64,000 nt of DNA from Serratia quinivorans (GTDB lineage: Bacteria > Pseudomonadota > Gammaproteobacteria > Enterobacterales > Enterobacteriaceae): the NCBI RefSeq assembly GCF_946227985.1, contig NZ_CAMKGL010000002.1, forward strand, positions 147,266 to 211,265. Direction: 5' to 3'. The notes below the pieces were generated by a model. It ran no database searches and was not told the origin of the DNA. It saw only the letters and a list, made by a program, of their open reading frames with translations. Position 1 is the first letter of the stretch. Each line of letters starts with the position of its first letter. Made by a program: the position numbers and the translations under genes. Positions 49,935 to 59,096 of the stretch are shown piece after piece.

Positions 49935-50846
49935 ATGACATCCTTTATCGACCTCGAAGTGTTTGTCCGTACGGTGGAGGGCGGCAGCTTTTCAGCGGCG
50001 GCGCGTGCGTTGGATATGACGCCGGCGGCCGCCAGCATTGCGATTAAAAGGCTGGAACAGCGCTTGGGGGTACGGCTGCTGGTGCGTTCTACCCGTAGCT
50101 TGCGCCTGACGGAAGAAGGGCAGCGCTATCTCGACAGTGCCCGGCTGGCCTTGGGGGCGCTGGCGGAGGGCGAGCAGGCGATACGCGAGAAACATCAGGG
50201 GTTGTCCGGCGTGCTGCAGATCTCCGCACCCTCGGATTTTGGCCGCAACCTGTTGCTGGGCTGGCTTGATGAATTCCAACGGCAACACCCGCATATCCAA
50301 CTGCAGTTACTGATTAATGACCGCCATGCCGATCTGTTTCGTGAACCGGTGGATATTGCGCTGCGTTTTGGTCAACTGGCGGACTCTTCGCTGGTGGCGC
50401 TACCGATCCTGCCGCAGCACCGACGCTTGATTTGCGCCAGTCCGGCTTATCTGCAGCAGCATGGCGCGCCGCAAACGCCAGCCGAACTTGCTCAGCACAG
50501 CATTCTGATTTACCAACCCAGTGGGCACAGGCAGGTAGAATGGCGTTTTTGGCGAGGCGATGAATTGACGGAGGTGCCGCTGACTGGCCGCTACTTTACC
50601 GATGACGGTGAAATAGCGCGTCGCTGGGCGCTGGCCGGGCACGGGATTGTCCGCAAATCAGCGATTGATGTGGTGGCAGATATTCAGGCCGGGCGTTTGG
50701 TGACGCTGTTGCCGGAGTGGCAAAGCGACGCGGTGCCCATCAGCCTGGTTTGTCCACATCGCTCGCAGGTGTCGGAGCGCGTCAGGTTGCTGCAGCGCTT
50801 TTTACAGCAGCGCTGTCAGGACTGGATGGCGCATCACTTGGTCTGA
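49935..50846 (+). CDS. LysR family transcriptional regulator
   Basis: 303 residues. N-terminal winged helix LEVFVRTVEGGSFSAAARALDMTPAAASIAIKRLEQRLGVRLL; the effector domain (about 90-295) opens GVLQISAPSDFGRNLL, typical of the CrgA-like group. Ribosome site CAGGAA. Divergent from the SDR gene across 129 bases, which is its likely target. Confidence 0.92.
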   Translation: MTSFIDLEVFVRTVEGGSFSAAARALDMTPAAASIAIKRLEQRLGVRLLVRSTRSLRLTEEGQRYLDSARLALGALAEGEQAIREKHQGLSGVLQISAPSDFGRNLLLGWLDEFQRQHPHIQLQLLINDRHADLFREPVDIALRFGQLADSSLVALPILPQHRRLICASPAYLQQHGAPQTPAELAQHSILIYQPSGHRQVEWRFWRGDELTEVPLTGRYFTDDGEIARRWALAGHGIVRKSAIDVVADIQAGRLVTLLPEWQSDAVPISLVCPHRSQVSERVRLLQRFLQQRCQDWMAHHLV

Positions 50847-51010
50847 ATGCTGGCTGCCGGGGTAGCGCTGGCAGCGGCTTCGCTGGAAGTGGTGGTTTCT
50901 TCGCTTGGCGTAGTGGAACGGGTGTACATATTCAGCCCGGCCAGGAAGACGCCGCCGAGTGAACCAAAGGCACAGAGAAAGATAACGATAATGAACGATT
51001 TTTTAAGCAT
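50834..51010 (-). CDS. Small membrane protein, 58 residues
   Basis: MLKKSFIIVIFLCAFGSLGG-like opening: two lysines then a hydrophobic helix (about 5-27), followed by a Ser/Thr/Ala/Glu-rich tail (TTPSEETTTSSEAAASATPA) likely outside the membrane. It fills the gap between the LysR gene (13-base overlap of the 3' ends) and yedA. No clear Shine-Dalgarno is seen before the ATG. Family not recognised; predicted from composition and fit. Confidence 0.5.
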   Translation of the reverse strand: MLKKSFIIVIFLCAFGSLGGVFLAGLNMYTRSTTPSEETTTSSEAAASATPAASIQTK

Positions 51011-51112
51011 TGGGATAATTTCGCAGGTTGCCCGGAACAGCGGGAATTATAGTCTCTTTGCCAAGTGAAACAAGAATCGTTTTGAATGGCGGCCGGCAGA
51101 CCGCCATTTTGG

Positions 51113-52036
51113 TCACTCTTTAATGCTGCCGACCGACTGAACTTTGGACGGACGCGTAAACAGGAATTTGCCAAGGGTCACCAGTACTACCGCCGCGACG
51201 ATAATCACCAGTGCTGCCCATTCACGCGGGGCCAGCGATTCGCCGGCAAAGCCGATGCCGAGCAGCACCGCTACCACCGGATTGACGTAGGCATAGCTGG
51301 TTGCCACCGCCGGGCGTACGTTTTTCAGCAAAAACATATAGGCGCTAATCGCCAGCATCGAACCGAAGACAATCAGATAACCCAGTGCAAAGAAGCCTTT
51401 GGCGCTGGGCATCTGCGTCAAACGCTCACCGCTGAGCTGGCTGACAACCAGCAGCACCACACCGGCCACCAGCATTTCCGCTGCCCCGGCCATTGGCCCG
51501 GCCGGCAGAGAAATGCGCGATCCCAGTACCGAACCAAAGGCCCAACTGGCGGAGGCCAGCAGGATCAGCAGTGCGCCGGTAGGGTTGCCGACCAGATTAT
51601 TACCGGTATTAAGCAATATAATCCCCACCAATCCCAGACCAATCCCAGCCCACTCAAGCTTGGTATTGCGCATGCCCCACAGCAGGCTGAAACACAGGGT
51701 GAACAGCGGCACCGTCGCCACCATTACGGCGGCAATGCCGGAAGGCACATGCTGATGTTCTGCCACCGTCACCAGGCCGTTGCCCACCGCCAGCAGCAAA
51801 ATGCCAATGGTGCCGGCAGCCAGCCACTGCTTTGCCGTCGGCAATGCATGGCCGCGCAGCGCTAAAAAGCCAAACAGCACAATACCGGCGACCAGGAAGC
51901 GGATACCGGCCATCATCAGCGGCGGCCAGCTCTCGACGCCCAGACGAATAACGAAATAGGTCGAACCCCAGACAATATATAACGTGAACAGCGCCCCGAT
52001 TAACGGCAGGACGTTACGGCTACTTTGGCTTGGCAT
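51113..52036 (-). CDS. yedA: EamA/DMT family exporter YedA
   Basis: 307 residues. Ten hydrophobic helices in two EamA halves. FTLYIVWGSTYFVIRLGVESWPPLMMAG and VAEHQHVPSGIAAVMVATVPLFTLCF match E. coli YedA closely. Inner-membrane drug/metabolite exporter with no firmly known substrate. The ATG at 52036 gives the family length; the 42-codon upstream extension is not family-like, but no strong ribosome site marks the start. Confidence 0.88.
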   Translation of the reverse strand: MPSQSSRNVLPLIGALFTLYIVWGSTYFVIRLGVESWPPLMMAGIRFLVAGIVLFGFLALRGHALPTAKQWLAAGTIGILLLAVGNGLVTVAEHQHVPSGIAAVMVATVPLFTLCFSLLWGMRNTKLEWAGIGLGLVGIILLNTGNNLVGNPTGALLILLASASWAFGSVLGSRISLPAGPMAGAAEMLVAGVVLLVVSQLSGERLTQMPSAKGFFALGYLIVFGSMLAISAYMFLLKNVRPAVATSYAYVNPVVAVLLGIGFAGESLAPREWAALVIIVAAVVLVTLGKFLFTRPSKVQSVGSIKE

Positions 52037-52204
52037 GGATTTTAATTCTGCAGGGAAGGTTATTATTAGAGGGTTCAGTAAACCCGATTGGGCAGAGGAT
52101 AAGCAACGCTTTTCAGTACTTTTTTTAGCGTGCAATGGGCTGGCTATCCGGTGTTTACTCATCGGATGACGCCAGCCTGCGGGCTGCCTTACGCCGGGTG
52201 TCGG

Positions 52205-52858
52205 TTACAGCAATGAAATACGGTACGCGCAGCGGCGTGCACCGGCCAGAATATGTTCTGAGCGTTCAACCTGCGCCTGCAATACCTCGGTGAAAATGCT
52301 CAATTCTGCGCGGCAGAAACCCTGGCAAACGGTGGCGGCGGCGCAAATTGGGCAGTGGTTTTCTACCAGCAGAAAAGAGCCGTCTTCCTGTAGGCGCGAT
52401 TCGGCCATGTAGCCTTCGCGACAACGGAGCGCCGTCAGGCGCGCCACGCGTTCCTGCAAATCCGTGGCTCCGACCATTGCCTGTTTGTAATTAATGCGCG
52501 TTTCCTGCTCGCGGGTGTCGATCAACAATTCGATTGCCTGTTCGCCCAGCTTGTCACGAACGGTGCGCAGCAGCTGTACTGTCAGTTCGGAATGGGTATC
52601 CGGAAAACGGGCATTGCCTGCGGCGGTCAGGTGCCAGAGCTGCACCGGACGGCCGACACCGCGAGTTTCCGCTACCGCTTCAACCAACCCATCTTTTGCC
52701 AGTTTGACGAACTGCTGGCGCGCGGCCTCACCGGTGGTACCAAGGACTTTACCTGCATCAGAAGCTTGCTGTGGGCCGCGGGTTTTTAACAGTGTCAGCA
52801 AACGGTCACTGACCGATTGTGCGGGACTACCGCTATTTTCCAAGTTTATTCTTGACAT
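52205..52858 (-). CDS. SufR-like Fe-S cluster transcriptional regulator
   Basis: 217 residues. N-terminal winged helix (about 15-85) of the DeoR/ArsR-like type: QASDAGKVLGTTGEAARQQFVKLAKDGLVEAVAETRGVGRP. C-terminal cysteines fit an Fe-S site: NHCPICAAATVCQGFCRAEL and a late Cys in GARRCAYRI, as in SufR-type repressors. Divergent from an MFS exporter. Two CAAG-N6-CTTG repeats lie in and beside its start, resembling the CAAC-N6-GTTG operator of cyanobacterial SufR. Probably an autoregulated redox- or iron-responsive repressor of the exporter. Confidence 0.82.
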   Translation of the reverse strand: MSRINLENSGSPAQSVSDRLLTLLKTRGPQQASDAGKVLGTTGEAARQQFVKLAKDGLVEAVAETRGVGRPVQLWHLTAAGNARFPDTHSELTVQLLRTVRDKLGEQAIELLIDTREQETRINYKQAMVGATDLQERVARLTALRCREGYMAESRLQEDGSFLLVENHCPICAAATVCQGFCRAELSIFTEVLQAQVERSEHILAGARRCAYRISLL

Positions 52859-52900
52859 ATTTCTCCGCCTCGCCCTACTCTTATTCCAAGATAATTCTTG
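52841..52900. promoter_or_regulatory. Pair of CAAG-N6-CTTG operators
   Basis: CAAGTTTATTCTTG (52841-52854) overlaps the first codons of the SufR-like gene and CAAGATAATTCTTG (52887-52900) lies 29 bases upstream of it. The second is a perfect palindrome. Both match CAAG-N6-CTTG and are 46 bases apart centre to centre, placed to control both divergent promoters. Confidence 0.65.
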
Positions 52901-52962
52901 TTAAATCTAACGCAGTATCACGATTAACTCAATGCCATTCCTCTGAAAACAGGACGACAACT

Positions 52963-54417
52963 GTGATAACCAACGATGATAGCCGCTGGGCCGATCTCTT
53001 TTCTGGTAAAAATGGTGCCAGTGCGATCGCGCTCTCACTCGGCGTAGCGCTGCACGCCATCAATATTCTGGTCGCCACCACCATTCTGCCCTCGGTGGTG
53101 CAGGATATTGGTGGCCTGAGCCTGTATGCCTGGAATACTACGCTGTTTGTGGTGGCGTCGATTCTGGGTTCGGCATTATCGGCTCGTTTACTCAGCGGTT
53201 ACGGGGCTCGCAGTGCCTACGTAGTGGCGTCACTGTTCTTTATTGCCGGGGCAATGCTGTGCGCGCTGGCGCCGTCAATGCCGGTGATGCTGATCGGCAG
53301 AACCGTGCAGGGCTTCGGCGGCGGGCTGATTTTCGCGCTTTCGTACGCCATGATCAATCTGGTCTTTGAACAAAAGCTATGGCCGCGGGCGATGGCGTTG
53401 ATTTCGGCGATGTGGGGCATCGCGACCCTGGTGGGACCGGCGGTGGGCGGCATTTTTGCCGAACTGAATGCCTGGCGCTGGGCCTTTGGTATCCTGTTGC
53501 CGGTGATGGTGCTGTACGCCGGGTTTACCTTCCTGATCCTGCCAAAAGGCAAACCGCAGCAACGGGCGGCACCGCTGCCGTTGGCTCAGCTACTGCTGTT
53601 GGCGACGGCGGTAATGGTGGTGTCCGCCGGCAGCCTGGCGGACAGCGCGTGGGTCAATCTTGGCGGCATTGCGTTGGCAGTGCTGATGATGGCCTGGCTG
53701 ATACAGCGTGAAGCGCACTCCCGTGCCCGGCTTCTGCCGAAGGGGGCTTTGCATCATGGTTCGTCGCTGGCCTCGTTGTATATCACCGTTTCTTTGCTGG
53801 TGGTGGGCATGACCAGTGAAATCTTCGTGCCTTATTTCCTGCAAACGCTGCACGGCCAGTCCCCGCTGATTTCCGGTTATATCGCAGCCACCATGGCGGC
53901 GGGGTGGACGTTATCTGAAATCCTCAGTTCCGGCTGGCGCAGTGCGGGCATCCGCCGGGCCATTGTCAGCGGGCCGATATTGGTGTTGGTTGGGCTACTG
54001 GCATTGGGCCTGCTGATGCCGATACCTTCCGGCGGTCATTGGGCAGGGCTGACGCCGATTGTGATGGCCCTGACGCTGGTGGGCTTTGGTATTGGTTTCG
54101 GCTGGCCACACCTGTTGACGCGTATTCTGCAGGTTTCGCCTGAGGCCGATAAGGATATTGCCGGGGCGTCGATCACGACGGTGCAATTGTTTGCGACCGC
54201 CTTTGGTGCTGCGTTGGCCGGGATGATTGCCAACCTGGCCGGGTTGAATGTGCCGGGTGGGGCGCAGGGCGCGGCCTCCGCTGCACGCTGGCTGTTCCTG
54301 CTGTTTGCATTGGCGCCGCTGCTGGCGGTGTTCAGCGCCTGGCGCTGCGCGGCGATTGCCCCGCCGGTTGCCGACAGCGACAAGCGGGTACCAGACTCGT
54401 CGGCTCTGTCGTCCTAG
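52963..54417 (+). CDS. MFS transporter (multidrug efflux-like, 14 TM family)
   Basis: 484 residues, 12-14 hydrophobic helices. The motif A region GSALSARLLSGYGARSAYVVAS and the LIGRTVQGFGGGLIFALSYA helix are of the DHA2/EmrB type. Ends in a short hydrophilic tail. The GTG at 52963 was chosen because AGGACGACA precedes it; the 48 upstream codons overlap the regulator gene and its operators. Exported compound unknown; the divergent SufR-like protein suggests induction by oxidative or Fe-S stress. Confidence 0.88.
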   Translation: MITNDDSRWADLFSGKNGASAIALSLGVALHAINILVATTILPSVVQDIGGLSLYAWNTTLFVVASILGSALSARLLSGYGARSAYVVASLFFIAGAMLCALAPSMPVMLIGRTVQGFGGGLIFALSYAMINLVFEQKLWPRAMALISAMWGIATLVGPAVGGIFAELNAWRWAFGILLPVMVLYAGFTFLILPKGKPQQRAAPLPLAQLLLLATAVMVVSAGSLADSAWVNLGGIALAVLMMAWLIQREAHSRARLLPKGALHHGSSLASLYITVSLLVVGMTSEIFVPYFLQTLHGQSPLISGYIAATMAAGWTLSEILSSGWRSAGIRRAIVSGPILVLVGLLALGLLMPIPSGGHWAGLTPIVMALTLVGFGIGFGWPHLLTRILQVSPEADKDIAGASITTVQLFATAFGAALAGMIANLAGLNVPGGAQGAASAARWLFLLFALAPLLAVFSAWRCAAIAPPVADSDKRVPDSSALSS

Positions 54418-54511
54418 CAGCGAAAAAGTTACCACCAATTAAAAATCTGGTTGACGAATCCCGTATTTGAGATTATTTCTCTTATATGGGATTTTTCGTG
54501 TCAGAGACTTA

Positions 54512-55084
54512 ATGATGGATAACGGATTGGAAAGTGCCGATCTCAGACTGGCGCAGCGACTGTCTGATTTACGCCAGCAGCAGGGCTGGTCGCTGGAGGA
54601 ATTGGCGCAGCAAACCGGCATCAGCCGGGCGACGTTGTCGCGGGTCGAACGCGCTGAAACCAGCCCGACCGCTTCATTATTAAACAAACTGTGCTCGGCC
54701 TATGGGCTGACCATGTCGCGGCTACTGAGCGAGGTCGAGGACGAGCCGCCGGAGTTGCTGCATCGTGAACAGCAGACGGTGTGGGTTGATCGCGCCAGTG
54801 GTTTTCATCGCCGTTCGGTATCACCGCCTGCTGCCCTGTATAAGGCCGAATTTATTGAATGCACACTCGAGGCCGGGGCGGTGATTGCCTATGACGCGCC
54901 TTCGGTGCATGCGCTTGAGCACCATCTGTGGCTGCTGGCAGGGCGGCTCGAACTGACGCTGGAGGGCAGAGCTTTCCAGCTTGAGCCGGGTGACTGCCTG
55001 CGTTATCGGCTGTTCGGCGCTTCAAAATTTCATGCTCCCGGCCCTGAGCCGGCCCACTACACCCTTGTTATCAGCAGGCCTTAA
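54512..55084 (+). CDS. XRE family regulator with cupin domain
   Basis: 190 residues. N-terminal HTH_3 (about 12-68): LRQQQGWSLEELAQQTGISRATLSRVERAETSPTASLLNKL. C-terminal cupin (about 110-185) with ALEHHLWLLAGRLELTLEG and LEPGDCLRYRL. Members of this group usually control amino-acid or polyamine related genes. ATG at 54512; 54515 is equally possible. Two bases before the acetyltransferase gene, so the two form an operon and probably a functional pair. Confidence 0.9.
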   Translation: MMDNGLESADLRLAQRLSDLRQQQGWSLEELAQQTGISRATLSRVERAETSPTASLLNKLCSAYGLTMSRLLSEVEDEPPELLHREQQTVWVDRASGFHRRSVSPPAALYKAEFIECTLEAGAVIAYDAPSVHALEHHLWLLAGRLELTLEGRAFQLEPGDCLRYRLFGASKFHAPGPEPAHYTLVISRP

Positions 55085-55086
55085 TC

Positions 55087-55605
55087 ATGATTGAGATACA
55101 GCAACTGAATGCCGAGGCGGCACAAAACGCGATCCCGGAACTGGCCGAAATGCTGCAGGCCAGCGTCGCCCAGGGGGCGAGCATTGGTTTTGTCATGCCG
55201 TTCACACTGGAGCAGGCGCAGGCGTTCTGGCGCAGCCTGTTACCGGCGATTGAGCGTGGGGAAAGGTTGCTGCTGGTGGCATACGATGCCGGGCGCGTGG
55301 TGGGGACGGTGCAGTTGCTGCTGGCGATGCCGGACAACGGCCGCCACCGGGCTGAGGTGGTAAAACTGATGGTGCACCCGGACGCTCGCCGCCGGGGTAT
55401 TGCCCGCAGCCTGATGCAGCAGGTGCAACAAAGCGCACTTGAGCAGCATCGGCATTTATTGGTGCTCGATACCCTGACAGGCGATACGGCGGAGGGCATG
55501 TATCGCCTGTTGGGTTTTCAACTGGCGGGCAGCATTCCGCAATACGCTCTCGCCAGCAACGGCAGCGCGCTGGATGCCACCAGTTATATGTATAAGTTGC
55601 TGTAA
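55087..55605 (+). CDS. GNAT family N-acetyltransferase
   Basis: 172 residues. Acetyl-CoA loop VKLMVHPDARRRGIARSLMQQV (about 94-115), preceded by the strand VVGTVQLLLA and followed by LVLDTLTGDTAEGMYRLLGF. Substrate unknown. Immediately downstream of the XRE-cupin regulator. Followed by a short palindromic repeat. Confidence 0.9.
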   Translation: MIEIQQLNAEAAQNAIPELAEMLQASVAQGASIGFVMPFTLEQAQAFWRSLLPAIERGERLLLVAYDAGRVVGTVQLLLAMPDNGRHRAEVVKLMVHPDARRRGIARSLMQQVQQSALEQHRHLLVLDTLTGDTAEGMYRLLGFQLAGSIPQYALASNGSALDATSYMYKLL

Positions 55606-55610
55606 TTTTC

Positions 55611-55666
55611 CCCGTCGTCTTTCAAGCTGCAACGTTGTTGGCTGCAACTCGAAACCCATAGGGTAA
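55611..55666. repeat. Short extragenic palindromic element
   Basis: Arms TTTCAAGCTGCAAC (55620-55633) and GCTGCAACTCGAAA (55641-55654), closing with GGGTAA (55661-55666). Same element as 9849-9907, with the outer left end degraded to CCCG. It lies between convergent genes and can fold as a terminator-like hairpin. Confidence 0.75.
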
Positions 55667-55709
55667 TAGACTCAGTGAGGGCACTGACTGCAGCATCTAT
55701 CTAACCCAA

Positions 55710-56540
55710 CTACTGCCCGTTCCAGGCCTTGATAGCCTGTTGGCGTATCAGCAATTTTTGCTCCGGCGTCAGCTTGTTATAGTCCTGCGCCATGCCACTT
55801 TCCCAGTCGCCGTACAGCGGGTTCGGCAGCACGATGTATTCGGTACCGAACTTGCTTTGGTTGTCGGCGACAAACGCCCGGCGCTGTGCGTTATCCTTGT
55901 GGTAGGTCGCGGCCCCGAAGTCGTTCAGGTTGTCACCGGCGTAGACCACAATATCGTAGCCCGCGTTTTTGATGGCGTCGAAGCGGGGCTGTTTGTTGGA
56001 GGTGTCACCGCTGAGCAGCACGGTTTTTTCCGACATGCCGGTAAAGCCCAGCTTCTGCATATTGGCCACCGTGGCGGCGTATTCAGACTGCTTGCGGTTG
56101 GAAACGTAGAACATGGTACCCTGATGGCTGTTGACGTAACGGGCAAATTGCACGGCGCCCGGTACCGCACCGGCCTGCTCTGCCTGCGACCATTTGGCCC
56201 AGGTGGCAGCGGCGAAAGGTTGGCCCTGCTTTGCCTGCCAGCCGGAATAAGGGCTGTTGTCCAGCAGGGTTTCGTCCAGATCTACCACCACCGCTTTCTT
56301 CTTGCCCGGCGTGGCCCTGGCCTGATCAAAGGCCAGTTTGGCACTGTTGAACGCCTGGTGTGACAGCGCCTGATATTCCCCGGACTGCTGGAACCAGTTC
56401 AGGGCCAGCACTGACTGATCTGCCAGGCGTTGCTGGGCCTGCAGGTCGGTTTTTGGCGGCTGCGCGCAGCCGGTCAGGGTCAGTAGCGCCATGCCGATGG
56501 CCGCGCCAAGGGCCATTTTCTGTGTATTTATTCCTGCCAT
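55710..56540 (-). CDS. 5'-nucleotidase, lipoprotein e(P4) family
   Basis: 276 residues. Lipoprotein signal with lipobox LTGC (Cys about 25). Class C acid phosphatase of the HAD superfamily: DDDD-type motif VVDLDETLLDNS (about 84-95), FYVSNRKQSEY in motif II, and YAGDNLNDFG as the acidic motif IV. Outer-membrane anchored enzyme that dephosphorylates nucleotides such as NMN, allowing nicotinamide riboside uptake in Haemophilus. Single gene; convergent with the acetyltransferase operon. Confidence 0.93.
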   Translation of the reverse strand: MAGINTQKMALGAAIGMALLTLTGCAQPPKTDLQAQQRLADQSVLALNWFQQSGEYQALSHQAFNSAKLAFDQARATPGKKKAVVVDLDETLLDNSPYSGWQAKQGQPFAAATWAKWSQAEQAGAVPGAVQFARYVNSHQGTMFYVSNRKQSEYAATVANMQKLGFTGMSEKTVLLSGDTSNKQPRFDAIKNAGYDIVVYAGDNLNDFGAATYHKDNAQRRAFVADNQSKFGTEYIVLPNPLYGDWESGMAQDYNKLTPEQKLLIRQQAIKAWNGQ

Positions 56541-56561
56541 AAATGAATCACTCTCTGCTTG

Positions 56562-57413
56562 TTATTGTGGTGTGCCTAAGGTCATCGTCATTTCAAACTG
56601 GCGTAACGCGTCCTGCTGCCAGCCGAGCCTGGCGAAGAAGGGGGCAGCCACTTCGGGAACGTAAACGTTGGCCGTCAGCGGTAGCGACGCGAATTTCGTC
56701 TGTAACGCGGCCAGCATCGCCCGGGCATGGCCCTGGAAACGGTGCTGCGGCGGGACGTAAATCATGCGTAAAAAGCACTTATCCGCGCCGACCTGCACCA
56801 CCGCATAGGCCTGGTGTTGTTCCAGGGCAAAGGCATAGGGCTTGCCGGGCAGTTTGAACAGCGATTCCGGGGCGATCAGCCAAGGCAGGTCGGTGGCGCC
56901 ATCGGCAATCAGGCGGTGGGAGACGAACAGCGGATCGACCTCTTGCAGTTCTGCAACTTCGGTGGCTATCTGCGGGCCGGCCAGATGCCCGGTCAGCGTG
57001 CGGACGATTTGCAGCCCAGCCTGATGGTACAGCGCAATCGCGGGGTCGTTGCCTTCGATCACCTCCAGCGACAGCTGGCGGTCACCGCGCTCACGCGCAT
57101 CGGCGACAATGCGTTTCATCAGCGCTTTTCCCAACCCTTTACCACGCATTTCCGGTCGGATGGACAGCGCCGATACCCGACTGTGCAAACCACGGCGGCT
57201 AATCAACGCCAGCGCCACCGGTTGCTGTTGGTGCGTGACAATAATGCTGTCATTCAGGCTGAGGTCTTCGGCACCAAAACGACGGGCGAAGGTGTCACCA
57301 TCAATGACGAAGCGCACAATGTAGTTTTCAAAACAGTGGCAAAGGATCTGCGCCAGCTCGTCACTGCTGTAGCGCAGTGCTGAGTGGTATTCGAATGGGG
57401 AAGTGGTTGGCAT
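56562..57413 (-). CDS. Double-domain GNAT acetyltransferase
   Basis: 283 residues. The N-terminal half has a full acetyl-CoA site: ALSIRPEMRGKGLGKALMKRIV (about 82-103). The C-terminal half repeats the fold: MIYVPPQHRFQGHARAMLAAL (about 228-248). Two fused GNAT domains, as in some antibiotic- or peptide-modifying enzymes. Substrate unknown. Start at 57413 with no strong ribosome site. 21 bases upstream of the e(P4) gene on the same strand, so probably co-transcribed. Confidence 0.87.
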   Translation of the reverse strand: MPTTSPFEYHSALRYSSDELAQILCHCFENYIVRFVIDGDTFARRFGAEDLSLNDSIIVTHQQQPVALALISRRGLHSRVSALSIRPEMRGKGLGKALMKRIVADARERGDRQLSLEVIEGNDPAIALYHQAGLQIVRTLTGHLAGPQIATEVAELQEVDPLFVSHRLIADGATDLPWLIAPESLFKLPGKPYAFALEQHQAYAVVQVGADKCFLRMIYVPPQHRFQGHARAMLAALQTKFASLPLTANVYVPEVAAPFFARLGWQQDALRQFEMTMTLGTPQ

Positions 57414-57522
57414 AGGTCATCCAGGTTGATTTGCGCAACATATAGATGTAGACCCGTTTGTTTTATAAGGCAAGTTTCCTGATGCGGCGATGAGAGGCGA
57501 AGGGCGGCCAGGGCACCAAATG

Positions 57523-57546
57523 AAAAAACCGGGCGTTGCCGCCCGG
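57523..57546 (-). terminator. Rho-independent terminator of the porin gene
   Basis: On the minus strand CCGGGCG, a 4-base loop and CGCCCGG (57529-57546) are followed by TTTTTT (57528-57523). It lies 60 bases after the porin stop. Confidence 0.88.
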
Positions 57547-57605
57547 CGAAGTAACTCTGGGTATCAAGTGAAGCTAAGGTTTGCAGTGGTGGTTATTTCA
57601 TCACA

Positions 57606-58703
57606 TCAGAACTGGTAGGTCAGGGCGACGGCGATGACGTTGTCGTCTTTCAGACCCAGCTTGTTGCCGCTGTCGAGTTGGTTGATTTTATAATCGACAT
57701 AGGTAGACATGTTCTTGTTGAAATAGTAGTAAGCGCCAACGTCGATATATTTCACCAGGTCGGCGTCGCCGATGCCTTCAATATCTTTGCCTTTCTGCTG
57801 AACATAACCCAGCGATGGACGCAGACCGAAGTCGAACTGGTATTGCGCAACCAATTCCAGACCTTCCGCCTTATTGGCAAAGCCGCTAACGGAGGTGGAA
57901 GTATTATTGATGGTCGCGGTGCCGGAAATAGGCGCGATATTACGGCTTTGCGAGTAGGTCGCTGCCAAATAAACGTCGTTATTGTCGTATTTCAGGCCGC
58001 CGGCCCAGATATCCGCTTTATCGCCTTTACCGAAGGTGCCTGCTTTTTGGCCTGCGGTACGGTTGGAAGAGGCGTAGGCAGCACCGACGCTCAGGCCGTC
58101 GATGATTTCATAGCTGGAAGACAGGCCCCAGCCGTCGCCATTCGCTTTGCTGTTGGCGCGGCCGTCGTTTTCGTTTTTGCCCTGGTACTGAACAGCGAAT
58201 TTCAGACCTTCAACCAGGCCGAAGAAGTCGTTGTTACGGTAGGTTGCTACGCCGTTGGTACGGCCGTTCATAAAGTTGTCGGTCTTGACGTAGGCATCAT
58301 CACCGAACTCAGGCAGCATATCCGTCCAGGCGCCGACGTCATAGATAATGCCGTAGTTGCGGCCGTAGTCGAATGAACCGATGTCTTTATATTTCAGACC
58401 AGCAAAGCCCAAACGGGTTTTGGTATCTTTGGTGCCGTCAGCCTCAGCATGGTTGGCAGCAATCTGATATTCCCACTGGCCATAACCAGTCAGCATATCG
58501 TTAATTTGTGTAGCGCCTTTAAAACCGATACGCACATAGGTTTTATCGCCATCATTACCGGCATCGTCAGAGAAATAGTGCAGTGCTTTTACGCGGCCGT
58601 AAAAATCAAGTTTGTTGCCGTCTTTATTGTAGATTTCCGCTGCCTGTGCTGTCTGCGCAATTAAAAGTGCCGGAATAATAACGGCCAGAAGATTAGGTTT
58701 CAT
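57606..58703 (-). CDS. General porin, OmpC/OmpF family
   Basis: 365 residues. Signal peptide 1-21 (LIAQTAQA), then [23 protein letters not shown], the standard first strand of enteric trimeric porins. The constriction loop L3 motif is [17 protein letters not shown] (PEFGGD in E. coli) and the protein ends ALTYQF with the C-terminal Phe needed by BamA. Outer-membrane 16-strand beta barrel for small solutes. Whether OmpC, OmpF, OmpN or PhoE type cannot be fixed by eye. Single gene with a good terminator. Confidence 0.92.
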   Translation of the reverse strand: MKPNLLAVIIPALLIAQTAQAAEIYNKDGNKLDFYGRVKALHYFSDDAGNDGDKTYVRIGFKGATQINDMLTGYGQWEYQIAANHAEADGTKDTKTRLGFAGLKYKDIGSFDYGRNYGIIYDVGAWTDMLPEFGDDAYVKTDNFMNGRTNGVATYRNNDFFGLVEGLKFAVQYQGKNENDGRANSKANGDGWGLSSSYEIIDGLSVGAAYASSNRTAGQKAGTFGKGDKADIWAGGLKYDNNDVYLAATYSQSRNIAPISGTATINNTSTSVSGFANKAEGLELVAQYQFDFGLRPSLGYVQQKGKDIEGIGDADLVKYIDVGAYYYFNKNMSTYVDYKINQLDSGNKLGLKDDNVIAVALTYQF

Positions 58704-59096
58704 GATTTACCCTGCTTTATTCGATTGAAAGACGCTTATCATCAGTTGTACTGCTGTTTCACTGTGCCGCCCGTTTTGTTTGCAGCGCAGGTTTTTTACC
58801 GTAGTTATGTGATCTATTTATGACAAAATATTCATTTCCATGTCGAACGATTAAAAAAGTTGCGGAAAGAGTGAATTTCTTCATCAGACAAGTGTCGGTG
58901 GTCGGTTTGTCGCTAACAATATCGCCCCAGGCTTCTGGAGGAATCATATGTGAGATTTATGCATCGGGCAGTCTCGAACGCCGCTCAATGTTTTAACAGT
59001 CCTGATTTTATGGACAAAGACTGCTAAAAATCCCGATTTTCACCAATAAGGATTGCGGATAGCTTAAGAGCATCCGTTAAACAGCAGGAGAGTGTG
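58704..59096. other. Intergenic region between porin and CMD gene
   Basis: 393 bases, divergent promoters. GGAGGAATC at 58938-58946 is a perfect ribosome site, but the ATG behind it (58948) is followed directly by TGA. A 62-codon minus-strand frame at 58759-58947 has no family resemblance. No MicF-like RNA was recognised. CTGATTTTATGGACAA at 59002 is a poor LexA match. Otherwise I see nothing nameable. Confidence 0.5.

Noticed and set aside
58759-58947. 62-codon minus-strand frame upstream of the porin
   Set aside because: No recognisable family and no ribosome site; it lies in the divergent promoter region.
58938-58953. Start-stop element (GGAGGAATC before ATG-TGA)
   Set aside because: A strong ribosome site with an immediate stop is curious, but nothing downstream in any frame uses it.
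59002-59017. CTG-N10-CAA as a LexA box for the CMD-tautomerase-dinG operon
   Set aside because: The right half lacks the CAG end and the centre does not follow the TA-rich consensus; dinG itself is 850 bases away.
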